Below are positions 27,910-36,460 of a stretch of DNA of 51,438 nucleotides, in pieces (positions within the stretch are counted from its first letter, which is position 1; every line of letters begins with the position of its first letter). The stretch comes from Arenimonas malthae CC-JY-1 (GTDB taxonomy: Bacteria; Pseudomonadota; Gammaproteobacteria; Xanthomonadales; Xanthomonadaceae). The stretch covers positions 1 through 51,438 of the forward strand of contig NZ_AVCH01000002.1 in assembly GCF_000747075.1 (NCBI RefSeq), in the 5' to 3' direction. The notes beneath the pieces were generated by a model, which was not told where the DNA came from, made no database searches, and saw only the letters and a program-made list of their open reading frames with translations. Both the position numbers and the translations under genes were made by a program.

Positions 27910-28680
27910 ATGAAGATCCAAGACACCCGCGCCGCCATCACCGGCGGCGTTTCCGGCCTGGGCCTGGCCGTGGCCCGGCACCTGGTGGCCGGCGGCGCCA
28001 AGGTGGCGCTGTTCGACATCAACGACGAGAAGGGCGCGGCCGCCGTGGCCGAACTCGGCGCCGGCAACGCCCGCTACTGGCGCACCGACGTCACCGACGA
28101 GGCCCAGGTGGCCGGCAACCTCGCCCAGGCGAAGGACTTCATGGGCGGGCTCAACGCCGCCGTGAACTGCGCCGGCATCCTTGGCGCCGGCCGCGTGCTG
28201 GGCAAGGACGCGCCGATGCCGCTGAAGAACTTCGCCACCACGGTGATGGTGAACCTGGTCGGCAGCTTCAACGTGGCCAAGGCCGCCGCCGACCTGATGC
28301 AGCACAACGCCGCCGGCGACGACGGCGAGCGCGGCGTCATCGTCAACACCGCCTCGGTGGCGGCCTACGAAGGCCAGATCGGCCAGGCCGCGTATTCGGC
28401 CTCGAAGGGCGGCGTGGTCGGCATGACCCTGCCGATGGCGCGCGAGCTGGCCCGCTTCGGCATCCGCGTGAACACCATCGCCCCGGGCATCTTCTGGACC
28501 CCGATGGTGGACGGCATGCCGGAAGCCGTGCAGCAGTCGCTGTCGGCCTCCATCCCCTTCCCGTCCCGCCTGGGCCGGCCGGAGGAATTCGCCGACCTGG
28601 TGGCGTACATCGTCGGCAACCGCTACATCAACGGCGAAACGATCCGCCTCGACGGCGCCGTCCGCCTCGCCCCCAAGTAA
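27910..28680 (+). CDS. Short-chain 3-hydroxyacyl-CoA dehydrogenase (HSD17B10-like)
   Basis: A 256-residue SDR oxidoreductase. The NAD-binding loop is [13 protein letters not shown], the adenine pocket has D-V in [10 protein letters not shown], and NCAGI is present. The catalytic Ser-Tyr-Lys is in [23 protein letters not shown]. The pattern resembles type 10 17-beta-hydroxysteroid/2-methyl-3-hydroxybutyryl-CoA dehydrogenases, which act in isoleucine and short-chain fatty acid oxidation and fit the other acyl-CoA genes here. The start ATG at 27910 follows GGGG. efpL begins 17 bp after its stop. The exact substrate is inferred. Confidence 0.88.
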   Translation: MKIQDTRAAITGGVSGLGLAVARHLVAGGAKVALFDINDEKGAAAVAELGAGNARYWRTDVTDEAQVAGNLAQAKDFMGGLNAAVNCAGILGAGRVLGKDAPMPLKNFATTVMVNLVGSFNVAKAAADLMQHNAAGDDGERGVIVNTASVAAYEGQIGQAAYSASKGGVVGMTLPMARELARFGIRVNTIAPGIFWTPMVDGMPEAVQQSLSASIPFPSRLGRPEEFADLVAYIVGNRYINGETIRLDGAVRLAPK

Positions 28681-28697
28681 CCCTTCCGAGCACGCGC

Positions 28698-29261
28698 ATG
28701 AAAGCTTCCGAGATCAAGAAAGGCAACGTCATCGAGCACGCCGGCACCGTGTACCAGGTGCGCGACATCGAGCGCAGCTCGCCGCAGGGCCGCGGCGGCA
28801 ACGTCAAGTTCCGCTTCACCCTGTATTCCGTGCCCGGCGGCACCAAGTACGACCTGAGCGCGGGCGCCGACGACGAACTGCGCGAGGTCGAGCTCAGCCG
28901 CCGCGCCAGCACCTTCAGCTACATGGACGGCAGCGCCTTCGTGTTCCTCGACGCCGAGGACTACACGCCCTACCAGCTCGACGCCGACGTGGTGGGCGAC
29001 GCCGCGGGCTACATCACCGAGGGCCTGGAAGGCTGCTACGTGCAGCTGATCGAGGACGCGCCGGTGGCCGTGCAGCTGCCGCCCAGCGTCATCCTCGAGG
29101 TCGTGGACACCCCGCCCGAGCTCAAGGGCGGCACCGCCACCAAGCGCCCGAAGCCGGCCAAGCTCAACACCGGCCTCGAGATCATGGTGCCGGAGTACAT
29201 CAGCAACGGCGAGAAGATCTGGGTCAGCACCACCACCGGCGAATTCAACGGCCGCGTGTAA
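28698..29261 (+). CDS. yeiP: Elongation factor P-like protein EfpL/YeiP
   Basis: A 187-residue EF-P paralogue. The N-terminal KOW-like domain, OB domains and C-terminal [20 protein letters not shown] correspond to the EF-P family. The acceptor loop reads SSPQGRGGN, with arginine (R32) where canonical EF-P has the lysine modified by EpmA or an arginine in KPGxGxA. That loop and the DYTPY motif mark the YeiP/EfpL branch, which acts at the ribosome on polyproline and related stalls. Its 3' end overlaps the convergent Nudix gene by 17 bp. Confidence 0.95.
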   Translation: MKASEIKKGNVIEHAGTVYQVRDIERSSPQGRGGNVKFRFTLYSVPGGTKYDLSAGADDELREVELSRRASTFSYMDGSAFVFLDAEDYTPYQLDADVVGDAAGYITEGLEGCYVQLIEDAPVAVQLPPSVILEVVDTPPELKGGTATKRPKPAKLNTGLEIMVPEYISNGEKIWVSTTTGEFNGRV

Positions 29262-29796
29262 GCCAGCGCGTCGCCATCCGGCGCATGGATTCGTCCATCG
29301 CCGGGTCGGCGGCGATCTCCGCCACCGGTTTCCAGGCCAGGTCCAGCGATTCCTCGCTGACCGCGAAGTCCTCGCGGCCGGTGGCGCGCACCACGAAGCG
29401 CACGTCGTAATGCCAGTGTTCCGGGTCGGCGCCGCGGGCCGGGATGGCATGCCGGTCGAGGTCGAAGATGCCGCCTTCGACCACCAGGTCCAGCAGGCCT
29501 GATTCCTCTTCCGCCTCGCGCAGCGCGACCCGCGCCAGGTCGGTGTCGCCATCGGCATGCCCGCCCAGCTGCAGCCAGCGGCCCAGCTTGCGGTGGTGGG
29601 TGAGCAGCACGCGCCCGCCGTCGGCGCTCACCAGCCAGGCCGAGCCGGTGAAGTGCCCCGGCGGGTGCGAACGCTCGAACACCGCCGCCGACGAGCCCAG
29701 GAAATCCGCGAACAGCCGGGCCACCCCGGCCTGCTCCGGCCATTGCCGCGCATAGGCCTCGAAGGCGGCGGCCAGGGGCGGGATTGCGGCACTCAT
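29245..29796 (-). CDS. Nudix hydrolase
   Basis: A 183-residue Nudix protein. The Nudix box reads [20 protein letters not shown] followed by ESGL. The catalytic REAEEESGL part is intact, while the first box glutamate is replaced by threonine, which is common in a subfamily with GGHxDGD. The substrate is unknown. The ATG at 29796 has GGAG upstream. The coding region overlaps the end of the convergent yeiP gene by 17 bp. An in-frame upstream start at 29829 lacks support. Confidence 0.9.
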   Translation of the reverse strand: MSAAIPPLAAAFEAYARQWPEQAGVARLFADFLGSSAAVFERSHPPGHFTGSAWLVSADGGRVLLTHHRKLGRWLQLGGHADGDTDLARVALREAEEESGLLDLVVEGGIFDLDRHAIPARGADPEHWHYDVRFVVRATGREDFAVSEESLDLAWKPVAEIAADPAMDESMRRMATRWLTRGR

Positions 29797-29971
29797 CAGG
29801 CAGGCTCCGGGGGACGAACGGCCCGGCATTATGCCGCCTGCGAACGCCCCGACGGGTCCCTTGCCGACCTTTCCCCGGCCGGGTTATGGTGGCCCGCCAT
29901 CGCGCCCAGCGCGCTGTTTTTCACCTGCCGCCGTCAGATGCGGCAGCACAAGAAGACCAAGGGGAGCCCGA

Positions 29972-31435
29972 ATGTTAAAGAACCTGTTCGCCATCAAGCC
30001 GGTGGGACCGGCGCCGCACGTGGACGCCGGCGAGCCCATCGAGGGCAGCCTCGACGGCGAAGCCACGCTCAAGCGCACGCTGACCGCCCGCCAGCTGGTG
30101 TTCCTGGGCATCGGCGCGGTCATCGGCGCCGGCATCTTCGTGCTCACCGGCCAGGCGGCCGCGGTGCACGCGGGCCCGGCGATCATGCTCAGCTTCGTGC
30201 TCGCCGGCATCGCCTGCGCCTTCGCCGGCCTGTGCTACGCCGAGTTCGCGGCCATGATGCCGGTCTCCGGCTCCGCCTACTCCTACTCCTACGCCACGCT
30301 GGGCGAGTTCGTCGCCTGGTTCATCGGCTGGAACCTGGTGCTCGAATACATGTTCGCGGCCTCCACGGTGGCCGTGGGCTGGTCGGGTTACTTCAACAGC
30401 CTGCTCACCAGCATGGGCATCGGCCTGCCGACCGCGCTGGCGGCGGCGCCGCTGAACGTGGTGGGCGGCGAGATCGTGCACACCGGCGGCCTGATCAACC
30501 TGCCGGCCGTGGCCATCATCGCGGCCATCAGCGGCCTGTGCTACGTGGGCATCACCCAGTCGGCCTTCGTGAACTCGATCATCGTCGCCATCAAGGTGGT
30601 GGTGATCCTGATGTTCGTGGCCTTCGGCCTGCAGTACATCAACCCGGACAACTGGGTGCCCTTCATCCCCGAGAACACCGGCCCCGGCCAGTTCGGCATG
30701 GACGGCGTGGTGCGCGGCGCGGCCGTGGTGTTCTTCGCCTACATCGGCTTCGACGCGGTCTCCACCGCCGCCGGCGAGGCCAAGAACCCGCAGCGCGACA
30801 TGCCCATCGGCATCCTGGGCTCGCTGTTCTTCTGCACCATCATCTACATCATCGTCTCGGCCGTGCTGACCGGCATGCTGCCCTACACCGAGCTGGGCAC
30901 GCCCAAGCCGGTGGCCACCGCGCTCGAGGCCTACCCGAAGCTCGCCTGGCTCAAGACCGTCATCGAGATCGGCGCCATCGCCGGCCTGAGCTCGGTGATC
31001 CTGGTGATGCTGATGGGCCAGCCGCGCATCTTCTACTCGATGTCGAAGGACGGCCTGCTGCCGAAGTTCTTCGCCAAGGTCCACCCGAAGCACCAGACCC
31101 CGTACATCGGCACCATCCTGGTGGGCGTGTTCGCGGCCGCGCTGGCCGGCTTCCTGCCGATCGGCCTGCTGGGCGAGCTGGTGTCCATGGGCACCCTGCT
31201 GGCCTTCGCCACCGTCTGCATCGGCGTGCTGATCCTGCGCAAGACCCGCCCCGACCTGGCGCGCCCGTTCCGGGTGCCGTTCGCCTGGTTCGTCTGCATC
31301 GCCGGCGCCGCCGCCTGCCTTTACCTGTTCTGGCAGCCGTTCCGCGAGCATTGGACCCTGATGGTGGGCTGGACCGTGATCGGCATGCTGATCTACTTCG
31401 GCTACGGTTACCGCCACAGCAAGCTGCGGAAGTAA
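29972..31435 (+). CDS. APC-family cationic amino acid permease
   Basis: A 487-residue inner-membrane permease with about twelve hydrophobic segments. The consensus GIGAVIGAGIFVLTG in helix 1 and YAEFAAMMPVSGSAYSYSY in helices 2-3 are typical of the CAT/YfnA-type amino acid transporters. The ribosome binding site AAGGGGAG precedes the ATG at 29972. A second, different APC permease gene follows after 6 bp, so the two are cotranscribed. Substrate (basic or branched-chain amino acids) is not readable from sequence; the neighbouring catabolic genes make amino acid uptake plausible. Confidence 0.93.
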   Translation: MLKNLFAIKPVGPAPHVDAGEPIEGSLDGEATLKRTLTARQLVFLGIGAVIGAGIFVLTGQAAAVHAGPAIMLSFVLAGIACAFAGLCYAEFAAMMPVSGSAYSYSYATLGEFVAWFIGWNLVLEYMFAASTVAVGWSGYFNSLLTSMGIGLPTALAAAPLNVVGGEIVHTGGLINLPAVAIIAAISGLCYVGITQSAFVNSIIVAIKVVVILMFVAFGLQYINPDNWVPFIPENTGPGQFGMDGVVRGAAVVFFAYIGFDAVSTAAGEAKNPQRDMPIGILGSLFFCTIIYIIVSAVLTGMLPYTELGTPKPVATALEAYPKLAWLKTVIEIGAIAGLSSVILVMLMGQPRIFYSMSKDGLLPKFFAKVHPKHQTPYIGTILVGVFAAALAGFLPIGLLGELVSMGTLLAFATVCIGVLILRKTRPDLARPFRVPFAWFVCIAGAAACLYLFWQPFREHWTLMVGWTVIGMLIYFGYGYRHSKLRK

Positions 31436-31441
31436 GCCTCC

Positions 31442-32725
31442 GTGTCGGCCAAGAAAATCGGCCCCCTGTTGGCCACCTTCGTGGTGGCCAACAACATGAT
31501 CGGCTCCGGCTTCTTCCTGCTGCCGGCCTCGCTGGCCGGCCAGGGCGGCGTCACCGCCCTGAGCTGGCTGCTCGGCACGGTGATCGCGGTGGTGCTGGGC
31601 GGTGCGTTTGCCCGCCTGGCCCGCGACTACCCCAACCTCAACTGCCCCGACGACTACGTGCGGCCCTCGCTGGGCCGTGACATGGGCTTCCTGGCCACCA
31701 CGCTGTACTGGGCTTCGTCCTGGATCGGCAACAACGCCATCGCCGTGGCGGCCTTCGGTTACCTGGTCACGCTGCTGCCCATCGACGGCAGCGACACCAC
31801 CTGGCGCATCACCGGCCAGGTCGGCCTGATCTGGCTGATGTTCGCCATCAACCTGCTGGGCCCGCGCCAGGTGGCCAAGTTCCAGTCCTTCTGCGTGGTG
31901 TTCGGCCTGCTGCCGGTGGCCGTGGTGCTGCTGGGCGGCTGGGGCCACTTCGACGGCGACCTGTACGCGGCCGCCTGGAACGTGACCGGCGAATCCGACG
32001 CCAGCGTGGTGTTCTCCAACCTCGCGCCCATCTTCTGGGCCTTCGTGGGCCTGGAGACCGGCGCCATGGTGGCCGGCATCGTGCGCGACCCGGACAAGAA
32101 CGTACCGCGCGCCACCCTGGGCGGCATCGTGCTGGCCGGCGTGGTCTACCTGCTGTCCTCGGTGCTGGTGATGGGCATCGTGCCGGCGGCGGAACTGGCC
32201 GCGTCCAGCGCCCCGTTCGCGCTGGTGGCCGGGCAGATCTTCGGCGCCTGGGCCATTCCGGTCATCGCCGCCGCGGCCGCGCTCAAGGCCACGGGCACGC
32301 TGGGTGGCTGGATGCTGGTGTCGGGTGAATCCGGCGCCCGCGCCGCGCAGCGCGGCTACCTGCCGGCGGTGTTCGGGCGGCTGATGCCGAACGGCGCTGC
32401 GGGCGTGGGCCTGGCCATCGTGGCCGCGGCCATGACGGGCATCGCCTTCCTGACCCTGGCGCCCACGGTGTCGGGCCAGTTCGAGACGATCATCGGCATG
32501 GTCGTGCTGCTGGTGGTGCTGGCCTACGTGGCCGCCGGCCTGAGCCTGCTGGTGGGCACGCCGCAGCGGCCGTCGGGCCTGAAGGAGAAGGCGCTGGGCG
32601 TGGGCGCGCTGGTCGCCTGTTCGCTGCTGATCTTCTCTTCGCCCTGGTCCATGGTGGGCGGCGCTGCGCTGGTGGCGGTGCTGGCCTGGATCGGCTTCCG
32701 CGTGCTGGGGAACAAGGCCGCGTAA
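31442..32725 (+). CDS. APC-family permease, AdiC/CadB-like
   Basis: A 427-residue membrane transporter with about twelve hydrophobic segments. The N-terminal VANNMIGSGFFLLPASLAG is close to the helix 1 motif of the basic amino acid/polyamine antiporter group (AdiC, CadB). A GTG at 31442 is the start. The gene is only 6 bp after the first permease gene, yet the two proteins belong to different APC branches. No decarboxylase gene, the usual partner of AdiC/CadB antiporters, is nearby. Direction of transport is therefore unclear. Confidence 0.9.
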   Translation: MSAKKIGPLLATFVVANNMIGSGFFLLPASLAGQGGVTALSWLLGTVIAVVLGGAFARLARDYPNLNCPDDYVRPSLGRDMGFLATTLYWASSWIGNNAIAVAAFGYLVTLLPIDGSDTTWRITGQVGLIWLMFAINLLGPRQVAKFQSFCVVFGLLPVAVVLLGGWGHFDGDLYAAAWNVTGESDASVVFSNLAPIFWAFVGLETGAMVAGIVRDPDKNVPRATLGGIVLAGVVYLLSSVLVMGIVPAAELAASSAPFALVAGQIFGAWAIPVIAAAAALKATGTLGGWMLVSGESGARAAQRGYLPAVFGRLMPNGAAGVGLAIVAAAMTGIAFLTLAPTVSGQFETIIGMVVLLVVLAYVAAGLSLLVGTPQRPSGLKEKALGVGALVACSLLIFSSPWSMVGGAALVAVLAWIGFRVLGNKAA

Positions 32726-32750
32726 GCGCCCTGTCCTGCGTCAATCACGC

Positions 32751-32777
32751 CGACGGCGCGGTCACTCCGCGCCGTCG
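32751..32777. terminator. Hairpin at the convergent permease/rmuC junction
   Basis: A perfect 11-bp stem (32751-32761 CGACGGCGCGG with 32767-32777) and a 5-nt loop span the rmuC stop codon, 25 bp after the permease stop. The symmetric position suggests a bidirectional terminator, though the U-tracts on both sides are poor. Confidence 0.5.
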
Positions 32778-34030
32778 TCGTTTCCGGGCTCGGCCAGGTC
32801 CTGCAGGCTGCCGGGCAATTTCTTCGAGGGCGCCACGCCCAGCTTGCGCAGCATCTCGGCCTGGCGCACCAGGTTGCCGCGGCCCTGCGAGAGCTTGTCG
32901 AGCGCCGAGCCATGCAGCTCCTGCGCCTTCTTCAGCGCGTCGCCGACCTTGAGCAGGTCTTCGGAGAAGCCGACGAACTTGTCGTACAGCACCGCCGCGC
33001 GGTCGGAAATGGCCTTGGCGTTGGCGTTCTGGTGCTCGGTGCGCCACATCTGCGCCACCAGCCGCAGCGACGCCAGCAGGTTGCTGGGCCCGACCAGGAT
33101 GATCTTGCGCTCGAAGGCGTAGCCGTAGAGCTGCGGGTCGCGGCGCAGGGCTTCCAGGAAGGCCGCCTCGACCGGCACGAACATCAGCACCAGCTCCGGG
33201 CTGGTGAGGCCCTCGAGCCGGCTGTAGTCCTTCTCGCCCAGCTGGCGCACGTGGTTGCGCAGGGCCACCACGTGGCGGCCGAAGTGCGCTTCGCGCTCGG
33301 CCTCGTCGGCGGCTTCGCAGGCGCGCTGGTAGTCGAGCAGCACCATCTTGGCGTCGATGACGATGCTCTTGTCCTCGGGCAGGCGCAGCACGGCGTCGGG
33401 GCGGTAGCGGTCGCCCTCGCCGTCCCGGTAGCTTTCCTGGGTGAAGTAGTCGCGGCCCTTCTCCAGCGCGGCGGTTTCCAGCAGGCGCTCGAGCTTGAGT
33501 TCGCCCCAGTAGCCCTGGCTGCGGTTGTCGCTGCTGAGCGCGCGGCTGAGGCTCTGCGCTTCCTGGCCGAGCGTCTGGTTCAGGCGCACCAGGTCGTCGA
33601 TGCGGGTCTGCAGCGCCACGCGGGCGTTGTTTTCCTTTTCGTAGGCCTCGTTGACCGACTTGCGGAAACCGTCGATCTGCTCGCGCAGCGGGTTGAGCAG
33701 CTGGCCGATCTGGGTGGCGTTCTGCTCGCCGAAGCGCTTGGACTTGTCCTCGAGGATTTCCGCGGCCAGGGCCTGGAATTCAGCCTTCAGGCGCTCGCGC
33801 GAGGATTCGAGGTCCCGGTAGCGCTGCTCGGCGGCCAGGGACTGTTCCTGCAGCCGTGCCTCCAGCCCGGCGGCGCGCGCCTCGGCCGAGACCCGCGCCT
33901 CGCGCACCTGCCGCAGTTCGCCCTCCAGTTCGGCCAGGCGGCGGCGGGCGACCACGAAGGACGCGGCGCCGGCCAGGACGAGGCCGGCCAGCAGGCCCAG
34001 CAGCAGGAAAGTGGCTTCGGAAGCAGACAA
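32762..34030 (-). CDS. rmuC: DNA recombination protein RmuC
   Basis: A 422-residue RmuC. An N-terminal membrane anchor (FLLLGLLAGLVLAGAASFVV) is followed by a long coiled coil (about 30-110) and the conserved RmuC domain of PD-(D/E)XK nuclease type, with PDAVLRLPEDKSIVIDAKMV. RmuC limits inversion at short repeats in E. coli and has been linked to phage defence. The start is a TTG at 34030 with GGGGATTT upstream; no in-frame ATG lies before the anchor. That GGGG is also the 3' side of the hairpin at 34038-34061. Confidence 0.93.
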   Translation of the reverse strand: MSASEATFLLLGLLAGLVLAGAASFVVARRRLAELEGELRQVREARVSAEARAAGLEARLQEQSLAAEQRYRDLESSRERLKAEFQALAAEILEDKSKRFGEQNATQIGQLLNPLREQIDGFRKSVNEAYEKENNARVALQTRIDDLVRLNQTLGQEAQSLSRALSSDNRSQGYWGELKLERLLETAALEKGRDYFTQESYRDGEGDRYRPDAVLRLPEDKSIVIDAKMVLLDYQRACEAADEAEREAHFGRHVVALRNHVRQLGEKDYSRLEGLTSPELVLMFVPVEAAFLEALRRDPQLYGYAFERKIILVGPSNLLASLRLVAQMWRTEHQNANAKAISDRAAVLYDKFVGFSEDLLKVGDALKKAQELHGSALDKLSQGRGNLVRQAEMLRKLGVAPSKKLPGSLQDLAEPGNDDGAE

Positions 34031-34037
34031 AAGAAAT

Positions 34038-34061
34038 CCCCGGCATCGTTCGATACCGGGG
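34038..34061 (-). terminator. Terminator-like hairpin between the HiPIP and rmuC genes
   Basis: CCCCGG/CCGGGG and ATCG/CGAT pair across one C-A mismatch with a 2-nt loop. In the minus direction the stem is followed by ATTTCTTTTG, giving a reasonable terminator for the HiPIP gene. The last G residues of the stem also serve as the likely ribosome binding site of rmuC, whose TTG start lies 7 bases further. Confidence 0.6.
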
Positions 34062-34123
34062 ATTCTAGCCGCCGGGCGGTCTCAAGGGCCGAGACGGCCC
34101 CGGAACCGCGCCGGGAAGCGGGT

Positions 34124-34441
34124 TCAGCCGGCCTTCTTGGCCCAGGCCGAGCACCAGGCCGCGGCGGGGACCTTGAAGCCCGGGAACAGGGTGCAGGCGC
34201 CGGTGGCGGCGGTGAAGAACTGGCAGTTGCCGCAGTTGCTGTCCGGCTTGAAGCTCGGGTGCTTCACGGTCTTGGCGTCCTCGGCGTAGGCGAGCGCCTT
34301 GGCCTGGGCGTTGTCGAGCGGCAGCGGCTTGAGTTCCTGGGCATGGGCCTGGCCGATGAGCGCCGGCGCCACGAAGGGCACGGCGGCCAGCATGGCGGCC
34401 TTGACGAGGAAACCGCGGCGGGAGGTGTTCACGTTGTTCAT
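34124..34441 (-). CDS. High-potential iron-sulfur protein (HiPIP)
   Basis: A 105-residue precursor with a Tat-type signal ([15 protein letters not shown], cleavage likely after AHA at residue 34). The mature protein has the four cysteines of HiPIPs, C70, C73, C83 and C97, which bind one [4Fe-4S]3+/2+ cluster. Aromatic residues around them (FF, W96, W100) are typical. HiPIPs are periplasmic electron carriers between cytochrome bc1 and terminal oxidases or reaction centres. It is a single gene with an AAGGGA ribosome binding site and a terminator-like hairpin downstream. Confidence 0.95.
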   Translation of the reverse strand: MNNVNTSRRGFLVKAAMLAAVPFVAPALIGQAHAQELKPLPLDNAQAKALAYAEDAKTVKHPSFKPDSNCGNCQFFTAATGACTLFPGFKVPAAAWCSAWAKKAG

Positions 34442-34563
34442 GGCAAGTCCCTTGGCTACGGAGGTATTCCGATGGCTGGAAAGGACTATACCCCCGTCCG
34501 GTGAAATCAGCGTTGATGCAGGTCAAGCCGACGCGCCGCGCGGCTTCCGCTAGACTTTGGTTC

Positions 34564-35199
34564 ATGGAAAACCTGCCCTACGACCCCGCCCGCCTGGCCC
34601 AGCGGGCCGCCGAGATCGTCGCCAACACCCGGGAGCTGTCCGCCCTGGGCTGGACCCCGGCCACCAGCAGCAACTTCTCGATGCGGCTCGACGACCGCCA
34701 TGCCGCCATCACGGTCTCCGGCCGCGACAAGGGCCGGCTGGGCCCGGACGACATCATGGTGGTGGATTTCGAGGGCCGCCCGGTGGCCACCTCGCACCGC
34801 CCCTCGGCCGAAACCCTGCTCCATACCCAGCTCTACGCCCGCTACCCGGAGATCGGCTGCGTGCTGCACACGCACTCGCACGTGCAGACGGTGTGCTCGC
34901 GCCTGTACGCCGCCCAGGGCCATGTGCACCTGGAGGGCTACGAGCTGCTCAAGGCCTTCGCCGGCAACCAGACCCACGAAATGGCCGTGGACGTGCCGGT
35001 GCTGTCGAACACCCAGGACATGCGCGAGCTGGCCGACTGGGTGGAAACCCTGCTCGACCAGCAGCCCATGTGGGGCTACCTGATCAACGGCCACGGGCTC
35101 TACGCCTGGGGCAAGGACATGGCCGAGGCGCGCCGCCACCTGGAGGCCTTCGAATTCCTGCTGGCCTGCGAACTCGACCTGAGGAGACTGCACGCGTGA
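34564..35199 (+). CDS. mtnB: Methylthioribulose-1-phosphate dehydratase
   Basis: A 211-residue class II aldolase-fold dehydratase of the methionine salvage pathway, converting 5-methylthioribulose 1-phosphate to diketo-5-methylthiopentyl 1-phosphate. Signatures are SSNFSMR, VSGRDKG, the zinc ligands in [10 protein letters not shown] and a later NGHGLYAWG. The start MENLPYD at 34564 fits homologs; the longer frame from 34501 has no better ribosome binding site. It overlaps mtnD by 4 bp (GTGA). mtnA and mtnP, which would supply its substrate, are not in the window. Confidence 0.94.
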   Translation: MENLPYDPARLAQRAAEIVANTRELSALGWTPATSSNFSMRLDDRHAAITVSGRDKGRLGPDDIMVVDFEGRPVATSHRPSAETLLHTQLYARYPEIGCVLHTHSHVQTVCSRLYAAQGHVHLEGYELLKAFAGNQTHEMAVDVPVLSNTQDMRELADWVETLLDQQPMWGYLINGHGLYAWGKDMAEARRHLEAFEFLLACELDLRRLHA

Positions 35200-35753
35200 G
35201 CCGACTTCGCATCTTCAACGACACCGACCCGACCACCCCGCTGTCGGCCACCGAGGACCTGGCGCTGATCGCCGAGCGCCTGAAGGGCATCGGCGTGCGC
35301 TTCGAGCAGTGGCAGGCCAGCGCGCCGGTCGCGCCGGGCGCCTCGCCCGAGGACGTGATGGCGGCCTACCGCGCCGACATCGACCGGCTGGTGGCCGAAA
35401 ACGGCTTCAACAGCGTGGACGTGGTTTCCATCGCGCCCGACAACCCGAACAAGGACGCGGCGCGCGCCAAGTTCCTGGACGAGCACTACCACCAGGAGGA
35501 CGAAGTGCGCTTCTTCGTGGCCGGCTCGGGCCTGTTCTCGCTGCACGTGGACGGCAAGGTGTACGAGGTGCGCTGCGAGGCCGGCGACCTGATCGGCGTG
35601 CCCGACCGCACCACGCACTGGTTCGACATGGGCCCGGAACCGAGCTTCATCGCCATCCGCTTCTTCACCCAGCCCGACGGCTGGGTCGGCCACTTCACCG
35701 GCACCGACATCGCCCGGCGCTTCCCGCGCTACGAGCCGGGCCAGGCGGGTTGA
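35196..35753 (+). CDS. mtnD: Acireductone dioxygenase
   Basis: A 185-residue cupin-fold dioxygenase. The metal ligands are H97, H99 and E103 in [13 protein letters not shown] plus H141 in TTHWFD, one residue offset from Klebsiella ARD. With Fe(II) it produces the methionine precursor 2-oxo-4-methylthiobutanoate; with Ni(II) the off-pathway products including CO. The start is a GTG overlapping the mtnB stop, with a strong GAGGAG nine bases upstream. Confidence 0.95.
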   Translation: MSRLRIFNDTDPTTPLSATEDLALIAERLKGIGVRFEQWQASAPVAPGASPEDVMAAYRADIDRLVAENGFNSVDVVSIAPDNPNKDAARAKFLDEHYHQEDEVRFFVAGSGLFSLHVDGKVYEVRCEAGDLIGVPDRTTHWFDMGPEPSFIAIRFFTQPDGWVGHFTGTDIARRFPRYEPGQAG

Positions 35754-35755
35754 GC

Positions 35756-36445
35756 GTGCGCACCATCCTCACCGACATCGAGGGCACGACGAGCAGCATT
35801 TCGTTCGTGAAGGACGTGCTGTTCCCGTATGCGCGCCGCGCCCTGCCCGCGTTCGTGGCGGCGCACGGGCAGGAGCCGGAAGTGCGCCGCTGGCTGGACG
35901 TGGTGGCGGCCGAGAACGGCGGGCTGTGCCAGGACGACATGATCGTCGAGACGCTGCAGGGCTGGATCGACGCCGACCGCAAGCACACCGCGCTCAAGGC
36001 CCTGCAGGGCATGCTGTGGGAGAAGGGTTACGGCAGCGCCGACTTCACCGCGCACATGTACCCCGACGCGGTCGAGGCGCTGGGCCGCTGGCATGCCGCC
36101 GGCCACCGCATCGCCGTGTACTCCTCGGGCTCGGTGCCGGCGCAGAAGCTGTTCTTCGGCCACAGCGACGCCGGCGACCTGACCCCGCTCATCTCCGGCT
36201 GGTTCGACACCGAAACCGGCGGCAAGCGCGAGGCGGAAAGCTACCGTCGCATCACCGCCGCGCTCGGCGTGCCGGCTGGCGACGTGCTGTTCCTGTCGGA
36301 CGTGGTGGAAGAGCTCGACGCCGCCCGCGACGCCGGCCTGGGCACCGTGCTGCTCGACCGCCGCAACGACTACCCGCAGCCGCGCCTGGGCGAAGCCACC
36401 CACGGCCACGCGCGCGTCGAGAGCTTCGCCGACATCACGCCCTGA
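35756..36445 (+). CDS. mtnC: Acireductone synthase (enolase-phosphatase E1)
   Basis: A 229-residue HAD-superfamily enzyme that enolises and dephosphorylates the diketo intermediate to acireductone. HAD motif I is [10 protein letters not shown], motif II VYSSGS, motif III lysine in GGKREAESY and motif [16 protein letters not shown] take the GTG at 35756, which has AGGCGGG at a normal distance; a TTG at 35750 overlapping the mtnD stop would add two residues. The order mtnB-mtnD-mtnC covers three consecutive steps. The gene converges with the phosphoesterase gene 15 bp downstream. Confidence 0.94.
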   Translation: MRTILTDIEGTTSSISFVKDVLFPYARRALPAFVAAHGQEPEVRRWLDVVAAENGGLCQDDMIVETLQGWIDADRKHTALKALQGMLWEKGYGSADFTAHMYPDAVEALGRWHAAGHRIAVYSSGSVPAQKLFFGHSDAGDLTPLISGWFDTETGGKREAESYRRITAALGVPAGDVLFLSDVVEELDAARDAGLGTVLLDRRNDYPQPRLGEATHGHARVESFADITP

Positions 36446-36460
36446 ACCAGGCCGCGCCGC

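Noticed and set aside
29975-31948. Minus-strand open frame of 657 residues opposite the permease genes
   Set aside because: Antisense shadow of two membrane proteins with ribosome binding sites and family motifs; composition is His/Asp/Ala-rich noise.
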